The translations under genes and the position numbers were made by a program. DNA of 64,000 nt from Alphaproteobacteria bacterium PA4 (lineage in GTDB: Bacteria > Pseudomonadota > Alphaproteobacteria > Sphingomonadales > Sphingomonadaceae): assembly GCA_002256005.1 (NCBI GenBank), contig NKIQ01000011.1, positions 1 through 64,000 on the forward strand, given 5' to 3'. The notes beneath the pieces were generated by a model that made no database searches, was not told where the DNA came from, and worked only from the letters and a program-made list of their open reading frames with translations. Positions 52,782 to 62,066 of this stretch are shown piece by piece. The number at the start of each line of letters is the position of its first letter. The stretch's first letter is position 1.

Positions 52782-52881
52782 ATAGGCTAGCGCGATTGGC
52801 AGAGGCGATTCCGCCCGACTTTGCCCGTTTGTGCGCCGCAGCGCCGCCACGGTCCCGGCCGGGCGCAGGAAAGGACAGGCT

Positions 52882-53913
52882 TTGCGGCAATTGCTGCCAG
52901 TATCGGGACTGCTGCTGGTGCTTCTCGCCGGCTGTTCCGACGCGGGCCGCAGCCAGATCCGCATCGTCGGCTCCTCGACCGTCTATCCCTTCACCACCGC
53001 GGTCGCCGAACAGTTCAAGCGGCAATCGCCGCAATATGCTGCGCCGGTGGTCGAATCGACCGGCACCGGCGGCGGCATCAAGCTGCTCTGCGCCGGGCTC
53101 GGCCCGCAGTTTCCCGACATCGCCGACGCCTCGCGCCGCATCAAGCCGGGCGAGGTCGCCGATTGCCGCCGCCATGGCGTCACCGATCTCGTCGAGGTGC
53201 AGATCGGCCTTGATGGTCTGGTCATCGCCCAGGCGCGGGGCGGCGTGTTTGCCGGGCTGACGGCGCGGCAGGTCTATATGGCGCTGGCTGCCGATCCGTT
53301 CGGCCGCGGCCCCAATCGCGCCCGCACCTGGGCGGATGTCGACCCGGCGCTGCCGGCGGTGCGCATCCATGTCATCGGCCCGCCGCCGACATCGGGCACG
53401 CGTGACAGTTTCGATGAACTCTACATGCAGCGCGGCTGCGAGACCGAGCCGGCGATGCCGGCGCTGAAGCTGCGCGACCCGGCCGGCTTCCGCCGCATCT
53501 GTGCCAAGGTGCGCGAGGATGGCGCCTTTGTCGAAGGCGGCGAGAATGACAATCTGATCGTCCAGAAGATCGCTGCCGATCCGCACAGCATCGGCGTGTT
53601 CGGCTATTCCTTCCTCGCCGAAAATGCCGATCGCATCCGCGACGTGCCGCTCGACGGCGTGCTCGCCACTTACGACAATATCGCCAGCTTCCGCTATCCG
53701 GCGTCGCGGGCGATGTATCTTTATGTGAAGGCGCAGCACGCTCGCGCCGTGCCGGCCCTGCGGCCGTTCCTCGCCGCATATGCCCGGGAATCGACCTGGG
53801 GCCGCGAGGGCCTGCTCGCCCGGCGCGGGCTGGTCGCCTCGCCCGATACGGTGCGCGCCGCCAATGCGCAGGTCGCGACGCGCTTCACCCTGCTCGATCC
53901 GGCGACGCTGTGA
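52882..53913 (+). CDS. pstS: Phosphate-binding lipoprotein of the Pst transporter
   Basis: 343 aa from TTG 52882, where AGGAAAGGAC provides a good ribosome site and the protein begins RQLLPVSGLLLVLLAGCSDAG, a lipoprotein signal (lipobox LAGC). The GTG at 52831 would add 17 residues before it. Phosphate-binding loops: IVGSSTVYPFTTAVAEQF, ESTGTGGGIKLLCAG, DIADASRRI and GPPPTSGTRDSFDELYM. Controlled by the upstream Pho boxes; it hands phosphate to PstCA. Four-base overlap into pstC. Confidence 0.94.
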   Translation: MRQLLPVSGLLLVLLAGCSDAGRSQIRIVGSSTVYPFTTAVAEQFKRQSPQYAAPVVESTGTGGGIKLLCAGLGPQFPDIADASRRIKPGEVADCRRHGVTDLVEVQIGLDGLVIAQARGGVFAGLTARQVYMALAADPFGRGPNRARTWADVDPALPAVRIHVIGPPPTSGTRDSFDELYMQRGCETEPAMPALKLRDPAGFRRICAKVREDGAFVEGGENDNLIVQKIAADPHSIGVFGYSFLAENADRIRDVPLDGVLATYDNIASFRYPASRAMYLYVKAQHARAVPALRPFLAAYARESTWGREGLLARRGLVASPDTVRAANAQVATRFTLLDPATL

Positions 53914-55295
53914 TGCTGGCGCTGGCGGTCATCCTGCTGCTCGGCGGCCTCGCCTTTCTCATCGGGCGCTGGCGCGGTGCGGCGCTGGCCCCGGCGGGAG
54001 GGCGCATCGGTGCCGTGCATTCGCGGCCGGTCTATCATGGCGCCTATGTCGCGCTGCTGGCACTGGCGCCGGCGCTGCTGGTGCTGGCGGCCTGGGGCCT
54101 GTTCGGCGGCGCCGTCATCGATGAACGGGTGCTCAGTGCGCTGCCCACCGACGCACGGCCGCTGACGCCGCTCGACAGCGGTGCCTTCATGAACGAGGTC
54201 CATGGCCTCGCCAATGGCGATTTCGCCGCCGCCTTCAACCCCGATACCGCCCGCGCCGTGCCGATCTATCAGCAGATGCGCCGCGAAGGTGATCTGGCGA
54301 CGCTGCTGCTGGCGGTGGCGTTGCTGCTGGCCGGTGGGCTCTGGGCCATTTCGCAGCTGAAGCCGGCGTTCCGGGCGCGCAACCGCGTCGAGGCGGCGGT
54401 GTGGCTGGCGCTGCTGCTCGCCTCCATCGTCGCCATCCTCACCACCTTCGGCATCCTGCTGTCGCTGGTGTTCGAATCGCTGCGCTTCTTCGAACTGGTG
54501 CCGCTGTCCGATTTCCTGTTCGGGCTGAAATGGTCGCCGCAGACGGCGCTGCGGGCCGATCAGGTCGGCGCCTCGGGCGCGTTCGGGGCGCTGCCGCTAT
54601 TCTGGGGCACGATCTTCATCGGCGCCATCATCGCCATGTTGGTCGCCATTCCGCTGGGGTTGATGGCGGCGATCTACCTCACCCAATATGCGCGGCCGCG
54701 GGTGCGGCGGGTGCTGAAACCGGTGCTGGAACTGCTCGCCGGCATTCCGACCGTCGTCTATGGCTTTTTCGCGGCGCTGACGGTGGCGCCGGCGGTGCGG
54801 CAGCTGGGCGTGGCGCTGGGCTATGCCGATGCCTCGGCTGAAAGCGCGCTGGCCGCCGGGCTGGTGATGGGGGTGATGATCATTCCGTTCGTGTCCTCGA
54901 TGGCCGATGATGCGCTGATGGCGGTGCCGGATGCGGTGCGCGACGGCAGCTATGCGATGGGCGCCACCCGGTCCGAAACCGTGCGGATGGTGCTGGTGCC
55001 GGCGGCGCTGCCCGGCATCGTCGGCGGCGTGCTGCTGGCGATCAGCCGGGCGATCGGCGAAACCATGATCGTCGTCATGGCGGCCGGCATGGCGGCACGG
55101 CTGACGCTCAACCCCTTCGACAGCGTGACGACGGTGACGACTCAGATCGTTGCACTGCTGACCGGCGACCAGGAATTCGATTCGGCCAAGACGCTATCGG
55201 CCTTTGCGCTGGGGCTGGTGCTGTTCGTCATCACCTTCCTCCTCAACATCTATGCGCTGCGCGTGGTGAAGACCTATCGCGAGGCCTATGAATGA
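53910..55295 (+). CDS. pstC: Phosphate ABC transporter permease PstC
   Basis: 461 aa, longer than enterobacterial PstC because of about 150 extra N-terminal residues with helices (LALAVILLLGGLAFLIGRW) and a periplasmic-type segment. The permease core has LPLFWGTIFIGAIIAMLVAIPLGLMAAIYL, LELLAGIPTVVYGFFA, and the inner-membrane coupling EAA-like ARSETVRMVLVPAALPGIVGGVLLA with AIGETMIVVMAAG. Starts GTG 53910 or ATG 53913, coupled to pstS. Partner of PstA. Confidence 0.95.
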   Translation: MMLALAVILLLGGLAFLIGRWRGAALAPAGGRIGAVHSRPVYHGAYVALLALAPALLVLAAWGLFGGAVIDERVLSALPTDARPLTPLDSGAFMNEVHGLANGDFAAAFNPDTARAVPIYQQMRREGDLATLLLAVALLLAGGLWAISQLKPAFRARNRVEAAVWLALLLASIVAILTTFGILLSLVFESLRFFELVPLSDFLFGLKWSPQTALRADQVGASGAFGALPLFWGTIFIGAIIAMLVAIPLGLMAAIYLTQYARPRVRRVLKPVLELLAGIPTVVYGFFAALTVAPAVRQLGVALGYADASAESALAAGLVMGVMIIPFVSSMADDALMAVPDAVRDGSYAMGATRSETVRMVLVPAALPGIVGGVLLAISRAIGETMIVVMAAGMAARLTLNPFDSVTTVTTQIVALLTGDQEFDSAKTLSAFALGLVLFVITFLLNIYALRVVKTYREAYE

Positions 55296-56539
55296 GCCCG
55301 GCCCGGCCCCTGCTGCGCGAGCCGACCGACTGGTCGGCGGCCGCCCTGCGCGTCCGGCTGGCGCGCCGCCACCGCAGCGAGCGGCTGTTCCGCCTTGCCG
55401 GCCTCGGCGCGCTGCTGCTCGCCGGGCTGTTCCTCGCCTTTCTGCTCTTCACCATCATCCGCGATGGTGCCTCGGGTTTCCGCCACAGCGAAGTCGCGGT
55501 GACGGTGACCTTCGATCCCCAAAGCGTGCGCAGCGGCGATTATGTCGGCCTGATGCAGCGTTCGGCGCGGGCGTTGCCGGTGGCCGGTGACGTTGTCAGC
55601 GAAGGTGCCTGGGTGGCGCTGCGCGAGGCGGTGGCCGCCGATCCGGCGCTGGTCGGCCAGACGCGGACGATGTGGGTGCCGGCAAGGAGCAGTATCGACC
55701 TGCTCGCCAAGGGCAAGTTCGACCTCGCCCAGCCGGCGCTCAGCCGCGGCGTCAGCGATGCCGATGTCGCCGCCTGGCGCGCGCTTGCCGCTGCCGGCAG
55801 GCTGCGCCAGGGCTTCAACCTGGATTTCCTCACCGGATCGGCCTCGACCAGCCCGGAGCTTGCCGGCATCTGGGGCGCGGCGCTCGGCTCGCTGCTGACG
55901 CTGGCCATCACCATCGCCATCGCCTTTCCGGTCGGCGTCTTCGCCGCCATCTATCTGCAGGAGTTCGCGCCGCGGAACCGCTGGACCGACCTCATCGAGG
56001 TCTCGATCAACAATCTCGCCGCGGTGCCCTCGATCATCTTCGGCCTGCTCGGCCTTGCCGTGTTCCTGAACTTCGCCGGCCTGCCGCGCTCGGCACCTTT
56101 GGTCGGCGGGCTGACGCTGGCGCTGATGACGCTGCCGGTCATCGTCATCGCGGCGCGTGCCGCCATCGGCGCCGTGTCGCCCGGCGTGCGCGATGCGGCG
56201 CTGGCGGTCGGGGCTTCGCGATTGCAGACGGTGTTCGACCATGTGCTGCCCCAGGCGCTGCCCGGCATCCTGACCGGTACCATCATCGGCATGGCGCGCG
56301 CGCTTGGCGAAACCGCGCCATTGCTGCTGATCGGCATGCGAGCGTTCGTGGCCGATGTGCCGCATGGCCTGGCGGCGCCGGCGACGGTGCTGCCGGTGCA
56401 GATCTTCCTGTGGTCGGATGATGCCCAGCGCGGCTTCATCGAAAAGACATCGGCGGCGATCATCGTGCTGCTGCTGGTGCTGGTGCTGCTCAACAGCCTG
56501 GCCATCGTGCTGCGCAACCATTTCGAGAGGCGGGCATGA
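55292..56539 (+). CDS. pstA: Phosphate ABC transporter permease PstA
   Basis: 415 aa, with a large N-terminal part (signal-anchor [22 protein letters not shown] plus about 140 aa of periplasmic-type sequence) before the permease core [49 protein letters not shown] and [27 protein letters not shown] overlap with pstC. The extended N-terminus parallels that of PstC, a feature of this lineage rather than an artefact. Confidence 0.95.
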   Translation: MSPARPLLREPTDWSAAALRVRLARRHRSERLFRLAGLGALLLAGLFLAFLLFTIIRDGASGFRHSEVAVTVTFDPQSVRSGDYVGLMQRSARALPVAGDVVSEGAWVALREAVAADPALVGQTRTMWVPARSSIDLLAKGKFDLAQPALSRGVSDADVAAWRALAAAGRLRQGFNLDFLTGSASTSPELAGIWGAALGSLLTLAITIAIAFPVGVFAAIYLQEFAPRNRWTDLIEVSINNLAAVPSIIFGLLGLAVFLNFAGLPRSAPLVGGLTLALMTLPVIVIAARAAIGAVSPGVRDAALAVGASRLQTVFDHVLPQALPGILTGTIIGMARALGETAPLLLIGMRAFVADVPHGLAAPATVLPVQIFLWSDDAQRGFIEKTSAAIIVLLLVLVLLNSLAIVLRNHFERRA

Positions 56540-57348
56540 ACGCCATCAACTTCCCGGCCAACCAGCCGCCCGACCGTATCAGCGCCTCGATCGTGCCGAA
56601 GATGACGGCGCGCAATATCGATGTCTTCTATGGCGCCAAACAGGCGATCCGCAACGTCTCCATCGATTTCTCGCGGGAGCATGTCACCGCCTTCATCGGC
56701 CCGTCGGGCTGCGGCAAGTCGACGATCCTGCGCTGCTTCAACCGCATGAACGACACCATCGAGGGCGCCCGTGTCACCGGCGAGATCCGCCTCGACGGCG
56801 TCGACATCACCAGCCCGGCGCTGGACGTGGTGCAGCTGCGCGCCCGCGTCGGCATGGTGTTCCAGAAACCCAATCCCTTTCCCAAATCCATCTATGAAAA
56901 CATCGCCTATGGCCCGCGCATCCATGGCCTTGCCGCCAGCCGCGCCGATCTCGATGGCGTCGTCGAAAGCGCCCTGCGCCGCGCCGGCCTGTGGGACGAG
57001 GTCAAGGACCGGCTGAAGGACAGCGGCACGACGCTGTCCGGCGGCCAGCAGCAGCGGCTGTGCATCGCCCGCGCCATCGCCGTCGATCCTGAGGTGATCC
57101 TGATGGACGAGCCCTGCTCGGCGCTCGATCCGGTGGCGACGGCAAAGATCGAGGAGCTGATCGACGATCTGCGCGGCCGCTATGCCATCGTCATCGTCAC
57201 CCACAACATGCAGCAGGCCGCGCGGGTCAGCCAGCGCACCGCCTTTTTCCACAATGGCGCCATGGTCGAATATGGCGAAACCTCGATGATCTTCACCAAC
57301 CCGGTCCAGGCACGCACCAAGGACTATATCACCGGCCGCTACGGCTGA
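56536..57348 (+). CDS. pstB: Phosphate ABC transporter ATP-binding protein
   Basis: 270 aa ATPase. Walker [23 protein letters not shown]-loop [27 protein letters not shown], signature [16 protein letters not shown], Walker [23 protein letters not shown], switch [18 protein letters not shown]. PstB-specific [11 protein letters not shown] is diagnostic. It overlaps pstA by four bases (ATGA) and is followed at 11 bp by phoU. Confidence 0.98.
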   Translation: MNAINFPANQPPDRISASIVPKMTARNIDVFYGAKQAIRNVSIDFSREHVTAFIGPSGCGKSTILRCFNRMNDTIEGARVTGEIRLDGVDITSPALDVVQLRARVGMVFQKPNPFPKSIYENIAYGPRIHGLAASRADLDGVVESALRRAGLWDEVKDRLKDSGTTLSGGQQQRLCIARAIAVDPEVILMDEPCSALDPVATAKIEELIDDLRGRYAIVIVTHNMQQAARVSQRTAFFHNGAMVEYGETSMIFTNPVQARTKDYITGRYG

Positions 57349-57359
57349 AAGATGAACTG

Positions 57360-58085
57360 ATGGCCGATACCACTGCCCATACCGTCAAGTCCTTCGATGG
57401 CGACATCGCGCAATTGCGCTCGATAATCAGCCGCATGGGCGGGCTGTGCGAGGCGCAGATCGCCGCCGCCATCGATGCGCTCGTCACCCGTAATGTCGAT
57501 GCCGCCGCCGCGGTGGTGGCGGCCGACAAGCGCATCGATGTGCTGGAAGCGGAGGCCGAGGCGATGGCCGTGCGCATCATCGCGCTGCGCGCCCCGCTGG
57601 CCGGCGACCTGCGCGAGATCGTCGCCGCGCTGAAGATCGCCGGCGTCCTCGAACGCATCGGCGACTATGCCAAGAACATCGCCAAGCGCGCGGCGACGCT
57701 GGCGCTGGCACCACCGATCGGCCCGGTCATCATCGTGCCTGAAATGGCCCGCGTCGTCACCGGCATGATCAAGGACGTGCTCGACGCCTTTGTCGATCGC
57801 GACGATGCGCTGGCGCGGTCGGTGTGCGAGCGCGACCAGGGCGTCGATGATTTCTACAACAGCCTGTTCCGCTCGCTGCTGACCTTCATGATGGAAAACC
57901 CGCACTACATCACGCCGTCGACGCACCTGCTGTTCATCGCCAAGAACCTGGAACGGATCGGCGACCATGCCACCAGCGTCGGCGAGATGGTGCATTTCGC
58001 CGTGACCGGCGAACACATCACCGAGCGCCCGAAGAGCGACAACACCGCCACCATCACCCCGCACAATCCAAGCCCGAGGGAGTAA
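57360..58085 (+). CDS. phoU: Phosphate-specific transport system accessory protein
   Basis: 241 aa helical protein with two PhoU repeats: IISRMGGLCEAQIAAAIDAL near 20 and LLTFMMENPHYITPSTHLLFIAKNLERIGDHATSVGEMV near 180, each ending in the metal-binding ExxD-type signature (RIGDYAKNIAKR, RIGDHATSV). PhoU links Pst transport to inhibition of PhoR. The pst-phoU-phoB order is the usual alphaproteobacterial layout. Confidence 0.97.
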   Translation: MADTTAHTVKSFDGDIAQLRSIISRMGGLCEAQIAAAIDALVTRNVDAAAAVVAADKRIDVLEAEAEAMAVRIIALRAPLAGDLREIVAALKIAGVLERIGDYAKNIAKRAATLALAPPIGPVIIVPEMARVVTGMIKDVLDAFVDRDDALARSVCERDQGVDDFYNSLFRSLLTFMMENPHYITPSTHLLFIAKNLERIGDHATSVGEMVHFAVTGEHITERPKSDNTATITPHNPSPRE

Positions 58086-58089
58086 CCGC

Positions 58090-58806
58090 ATGCGCCCGAA
58101 AATCCTGCTGGTCGAAGACGATGCCAATCTGGTTGAACTGGTCAGCTACAATCTGGAAAAGGAAGGCTTTGACGTCATCCGCACCGGCGATGGTGAGGAA
58201 GCGCTGGTGCTGGCCCAGGAGGACAAGCCCGATCTCGTCATCCTCGACTGGATGATCGCCAATCTGTCGGGCATCGAGGTCTGCCGCCGCCTGCGCCGTG
58301 CGCCTGCCACCGCCAATCTGCCGATCGTCATGCTGACAGCGCGCGCCGAGGAGGCCGATCGCATCCGTGGCCTCGAAACCGGTGCCGATGATTATATCAC
58401 CAAGCCGTTCAGCCCGCGCGAACTCATCGCCCGGCTGCGCGCCGTGCTGCGCCGGCTGCGCCCGGCGCTGTCCGGCGGCAATCTTGACTATGCCGGCATC
58501 ACCATGGACACCTCGGCGCATCGCGTCACCCGCGATGGCCGCACCGTGCAGCTGGGGCCGACGGAGTTCCGCCTGCTCCGCCACTTCCTCGAACACCCCG
58601 GCCGCGTCTTCAGCCGCGAGCAATTGCTCGATGCCGTCTGGGGCCGCGATGTCTATGTCGAACAGCGCACCGTCGATGTGCACATCCGCCGGCTGCGCAA
58701 GGCGGTGAATAGCACGTCGGGGACGGAAGAACTGCCCGATGTCATCCGCACCGTGCGCTCCGCCGGCTATGCGCTGGATGCGGAGCCCGTGCTGGTGCGC
58801 GCCTGA
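58090..58806 (+). CDS. phoB: Phosphate regulon response regulator
   Basis: 238 aa OmpR/PhoB-type regulator. The receiver domain carries VEDDANL, phospho-acceptor Asp53 in LVILDWMIANLSG, Thr in VMLTARAEE, and KPFSPRELIARLRAVLRR. The winged-helix domain contains LGPTEFRLLRHFLEHPGRVFSREQLLDAVWG and VDVHIRRLRKAVN with RTVRSAGYALD. It binds the 11-bp Pho-box repeats such as those before pstS. Last gene of the cluster, 4 bp after phoU. Confidence 0.98.
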   Translation: MRPKILLVEDDANLVELVSYNLEKEGFDVIRTGDGEEALVLAQEDKPDLVILDWMIANLSGIEVCRRLRRAPATANLPIVMLTARAEEADRIRGLETGADDYITKPFSPRELIARLRAVLRRLRPALSGGNLDYAGITMDTSAHRVTRDGRTVQLGPTEFRLLRHFLEHPGRVFSREQLLDAVWGRDVYVEQRTVDVHIRRLRKAVNSTSGTEELPDVIRTVRSAGYALDAEPVLVRA

Positions 58807-59143
58807 CACCGAAGCGCATGGACATGAACGGGTAGGAAGCGCCTCCGGCGTCCCGGATCGGTGTCCGGGATGACGGGGCCGCAGGCCCCAGACCCCATTT
58901 CGCTTTCATCGGGCCTGGAAAACCGCCTGCGGTGCCGTGCACCAGCCAGTTAATGGGGTCTGGGGCCTACGGCCCCAGCCGCCGGAGGCTCTGCTTGGCG
59001 CCGATGCGTCATGGCTAATGCGATCTGGTGAAAGGCGCCGACATCCGATGGCCTGAACGACGTGTCGCACGTCAGCCCCCTTTGCGTTCGCCGCGCCAGC
59101 CGCTAAACAGCTGACGTTTACGTAACCGGGGCTTTGAAATCTC
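58807..59143. other. Intergenic region mostly occupied by a REP-B pair
   Basis: After phoB, 58841-58989 is a REP-B facing pair. The remaining 154 bp before the SDR gene (58990-59143) should contain the SDR promoter; TTTACGTAACCGGGG lies close to the start but no firm -35/-10 is visible. No ORF. Confidence 0.6.
58841..58989. repeat. REP-B facing pair with MITE core in inverse orientation
   Basis: Left GCCTCCGGCG interrupted by TCCCGGATCGGTGTCCGGGA, right mirror GGGCCTACGGCCCCAGCCGCC. The core CATTTCGCTTTCATCGGGCC and later GGTGCCGTGCACCAGCC is the reverse complement of the core in the 19572 and 35224 elements, but neither terminal repeat of those elements is present. So it is a truncated or flipped relative, downstream of phoB. 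Confidence 0.8.
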
Positions 59144-60040
59144 ATGACAATGCGTTTCGACAATCAGGTGGCCATCGTGACCGGCGCCGGCGGCGGCCTT
59201 GGCCGCGCCTATGCGCTGGAGCTGGCGCGGCGCGGTGCCAAGGTCGTGGTCAATGATCTGGGCGGCGCCCGCGATGGTTCGGGCAGCTCGCTGTCGGCGG
59301 CGCAGACCGTCGTCGACGAGATCACCGCGATGGGCGGCGAGGCGATGGCCAATGGTGCCAGCGTCACCGATGCCGCTGCCGTCGAGAAGATGGTCGCCGT
59401 CGTCAAGGAACGCTGGGGCCGCATCGACATCCTGATCAACAACGCCGGCATCCTGCGCGACAAGACCTTTGTGAAGATGAGCCATGACGATTTCCGCCAG
59501 GTGCTCGACGTGCATCTGATGGGCAGCGTCATCTGCACCAAGGCGGTGTGGGAGATCATGCGCGAACAGGCCTATGGCCGCATCCTGATGACGACCAGCT
59601 CGACCGGTCTCTATGGCAATTTCGGCCAGGCCAATTATGGCGCCGCCAAGCTCGGTCTCGTCGGCCTGATGAAGACGCTGGTGCTGGAAGGCGCCAAATA
59701 CAATGTCCGCTGCAACACCATCGCGCCGCTGGCCGCCACCCGCATGACCGAGGATCTGATGCCGGCGGAACTGCTGGCCAGGATGGGCCCGGAAACCGTG
59801 GTGCCGGCTGCCGTCTATCTGGTGAGCACCGATGCGCCGACCAACGCCATCATCAACGCCGGCGGCGGCGGTTTCGAACGCGCCTATGTGACGCTGACCA
59901 AGGGCATCCATGTTGCGCCTGAGGACATGACCGCCGAAACCGTGGCGGCGCGCTTTGCCGAGATCAGCGACCGCACCGGTGAAGTGGTGCCGGACACGGG
60001 TTCGGCGCAGGGCGCCATGGCGCTGGGCGGCGGCCAGTAA
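59144..60040 (+). CDS. SDR oxidoreductase, 3-hydroxyacyl-CoA dehydrogenase-like (HSD17B4-type)
   Basis: 298 aa. IVTGAGGGLGRAYALELARRGAKVVVNDLGGARDGSGSS is the signature of the dehydrogenase part of multifunctional enzyme 2; the active site is MTTSSTGLYGNFGQANYGAAKLGLVGL (YGAAK). NTIAPLAATRMTEDLMP and INAGGGGFERAYVTLTKG follow. It likely oxidises (3R)-hydroxyacyl-CoA or a related substrate with NAD. ATG 59144, with a second in-frame ATG at 59150. Downstream hairpin at 60047. Confidence 0.9.
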   Translation: MTMRFDNQVAIVTGAGGGLGRAYALELARRGAKVVVNDLGGARDGSGSSLSAAQTVVDEITAMGGEAMANGASVTDAAAVEKMVAVVKERWGRIDILINNAGILRDKTFVKMSHDDFRQVLDVHLMGSVICTKAVWEIMREQAYGRILMTTSSTGLYGNFGQANYGAAKLGLVGLMKTLVLEGAKYNVRCNTIAPLAATRMTEDLMPAELLARMGPETVVPAAVYLVSTDAPTNAIINAGGGGFERAYVTLTKGIHVAPEDMTAETVAARFAEISDRTGEVVPDTGSAQGAMALGGGQ

Positions 60041-60046
60041 GCGATA

Positions 60047-60076
60047 GCGCCGGGGCCCGCCTGCGGGTCCCGGCGC
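60047..60076. terminator. Long hairpin after the SDR gene
   Basis: GCGCCGGGGCCCGC and GCGGGTCCCGGCGC form a 14-bp stem with one G-T pair and a two-base loop, just beyond the SDR stop and between convergent genes. No T-tract. The remainder of 60077-60175 is featureless. Confidence 0.6.
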
Positions 60077-60175
60077 CTGTCCAGCGGCGCTTAACGCGAC
60101 ACTAGCGCGACGCCTCAATCGCGCTTTCGAATTCCGCTAAGTTCTTGTAAAATATGGCGAAAACGCCGGAGACCC

Positions 60176-60562
60176 TCAGGCGGCCAGCGCCCGCACGATC
60201 GCCCAGCCGCTGAGCATGGCCAGCACGCCCCAGGTGCCCAGCACGCCGATGACGCGATAGGGGTTGGCCCCGGTCTTGGCCATGCCGATGGCGTGCGCCA
60301 CGCGGGCGATGACCAGCACGCCGCCGGCGACGCCGAGCAGCACCGGCGCCCGCTGCACCGACACTTCGATGCTGCCCATCAGGATCAGGCAGATCGGCAC
60401 ATATTCGGCGAAATTGGCATGGGCGCGGATGCGGCCGAGCAGCAGCGCATCGCCGCCATCACCCAGCGACACCTGCGCGGACTGGCGCACCTGCACCACC
60501 TGCCACGACAGGATGACGAACAACAGGCCGAGCAGCCCGGCGGTCAGCAGTGTAACGGTCAT
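60176..60562 (-). CDS. MAPEG-family membrane protein
   Basis: 128 aa with about four helices. RIRAHANFAEYVPICLILMG is the MAPEG signature (RxHxNxxE), and LVIARVAHAIGMAKTGANPYRVIGVLGTW supplies the later block. Family members bind glutathione or lipids in the membrane; bacterial versions of this type are often of unknown substrate. It lies 21 bp downstream of bamD's stop codon and may be co-transcribed. Confidence 0.9.
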   Translation of the reverse strand: MTVTLLTAGLLGLLFVILSWQVVQVRQSAQVSLGDGGDALLLGRIRAHANFAEYVPICLILMGSIEVSVQRAPVLLGVAGGVLVIARVAHAIGMAKTGANPYRVIGVLGTWGVLAMLSGWAIVRALAA

Positions 60563-60583
60563 GTCAGCCCCCTCAGCGCCCGC

Positions 60584-61390
60584 TCAGCCGGCGGCCGGCG
60601 CCGGGCGCGGCGCCTTTTTGGCGATCAACGCATAGCTGCGCTCATACCATTTCGAGCCGGGGTAATTGTTGCCCAGCACCGCCGCCGTCTTGCGGGCTTC
60701 CTCCGGCAGGCCCAGCGCCAGATAGGTTTCGACCAGCCGGTGCAGCGCTTCGGGCGTGTGGCTGGTCGTGTCATACTGGTCGATGACGGTACGGAACCGG
60801 CTGATGGCGGCGAGGTAGAGGCCCTGGTTCTGGTAGAAGCGGCCGACCTCCATCTCCTTGCCGGCGAGGTGATCGCGGGCCAGGTCGATCTTCAGCCGGG
60901 CATCGGCGGCATAATCGGTGTTGGGATAGCGGCGGATCAGCTCGCCAAAGGCATCCAGCGCCTGCTGGGTAATCTTCTGGTCGCGCTGCACGCCGGAAAT
61001 CTGCTCATAATAGCTGACGGCGATCATGTAATAGGCATAGGGCGCCTCGCGGCTGCCGGGGTGCAGCGACAGGAAGCGCTGGGCGGCGCCGATGGCCTCG
61101 GCATAATCCTGGGCGACGAAATAGGAAAAGGCGCTCATCAGCTGGGCGCGGCGCGCCCAGATCGAATAGGGGTGCTGGCGCTCGACCTCGTCGAACATCG
61201 CCGCCGCGGTCTTGTACTGCTGGCGGTCGAGATTGTCCTTGGCGACCAGATACAGCGTCTCGACATCGCGGGCGATGTAGCTCTGGTCCTTCTTGCCCTT
61301 GTTGGTCGCGCAGCCGGCGAGCGCGAGGCCGGCGGCAACAATGAGCAGGCCAGAGCGAAACAGGGTGGGGCGAAACACGCGGGTCATCAT
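60584..61390 (-). CDS. bamD: Outer-membrane protein assembly factor BamD
   Basis: 268 aa lipoprotein (lipobox LALAGC at 22-27). TPR helices: LYLVAKDNLDRQQYKTAAAMFDEVERQHPYSIWARRAQLMSAFSYF, AEAIGAAQRFLSLHPGSREAPYAYYMIAVSYYEQI and MEVGRFYQNQGLYLAAISRFRTVIDQY, all typical of BamD (YQNQGLY block). It partners BamA in inserting beta-barrel proteins. Essential in most proteobacteria. Confidence 0.97.
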   Translation of the reverse strand: MMTRVFRPTLFRSGLLIVAAGLALAGCATNKGKKDQSYIARDVETLYLVAKDNLDRQQYKTAAAMFDEVERQHPYSIWARRAQLMSAFSYFVAQDYAEAIGAAQRFLSLHPGSREAPYAYYMIAVSYYEQISGVQRDQKITQQALDAFGELIRRYPNTDYAADARLKIDLARDHLAGKEMEVGRFYQNQGLYLAAISRFRTVIDQYDTTSHTPEALHRLVETYLALGLPEEARKTAAVLGNNYPGSKWYERSYALIAKKAPRPAPAAG

Positions 61391-61481
61391 GGCGCTTTCC
61401 TAGGTCGAATTCGCGTCACTGGCTATAGCGCGATTGCGCCGCCCAGCCATGCCGGTCGCGGCTGAACCGGGGATGAGCGGC

Positions 61482-61997
61482 TCAGCGCCCGCGAAAGCCG
61501 ATCTGGCCCAGCAACTCCCACGGCCCATCGCAATAGCGCCAGACGGCGATGGCGACGGCCTGGGTGCGGAAGGGCGCCACCGCCGCCTCCAGCCGGAGCA
61601 GCGTCGCCCTGGCTTCCGCCGGCGTCACCTTGTTCTGGAGGGTCAGGTGCGGCTGGAAACCGGCGCGGTCCTGCGGGATCAGCAGCGTGTCCCAGCCGGC
61701 GGCGAGCTCGGCGCGCACGGCTTCCAGTTCCGGGCTGTGCAGCTTCAGCGCCACGCCGCCGCCCAGCGACTTCAGGCCGGTGACGGCAATCTCCGGTGGC
61801 GGCACCTCGCCACAGACCACCCGCAGCCGCCGCTTCACCGCCGCCAGCTCGCGCCCCGGCAGCTGGTGGAACAGGCTGATGTGCGCCGGCACACGGTTCA
61901 GCGCCGGGGGATAATGCGCGCGGCGCAGCGCCTCGCAGCGGGCCTGATCGGCGGGGGGCAGCAGGGCGGTGAGGATGAGGGGGCGGGGGTCGGACAT
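61482..61997 (-). CDS. 2'-5' RNA ligase family (2H phosphoesterase)
   Basis: 171 aa with the two HxS/T motifs of the 2H superfamily: HISLFHQL at 39-46 and PHLTLQNKV at 116-124. LigT/ThpR-type proteins cleave or join 2'-5' RNA bonds or cyclic phosphates. Length is normal. It starts 69 bp after the aldehyde dehydrogenase stop with a REP-B between, and is separate from bamD. Confidence 0.88.
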   Translation of the reverse strand: MSDPRPLILTALLPPADQARCEALRRAHYPPALNRVPAHISLFHQLPGRELAAVKRRLRVVCGEVPPPEIAVTGLKSLGGGVALKLHSPELEAVRAELAAGWDTLLIPQDRAGFQPHLTLQNKVTPAEARATLLRLEAAVAPFRTQAVAIAVWRYCDGPWELLGQIGFRGR

Positions 61998-62021
61998 GGT
62001 GGGGACTTGGGGAAAAAAAGG

Positions 62022-62062
62022 GCCTCCGGCGGCTGGGGCCTCAGGCCCCCGCCGCCGGAGGC
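62022..62062. repeat. REP-B, fused hairpin form (no core)
   Basis: GCCTCCGGCGGCTGGGGCC, TCA, GGCCCCCGCCGCCGGAGGC: 19-bp arms with one mismatch and a three-base loop. Unlike the facing pairs it is a single compact hairpin. It begins 4 bp past the aldehyde dehydrogenase stop, and a nearby A-run (GGAAAAAAAGG) gives a T-run on the minus strand, so it could terminate that gene. Confidence 0.88.
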
Positions 62063-62066
62063 AGAA

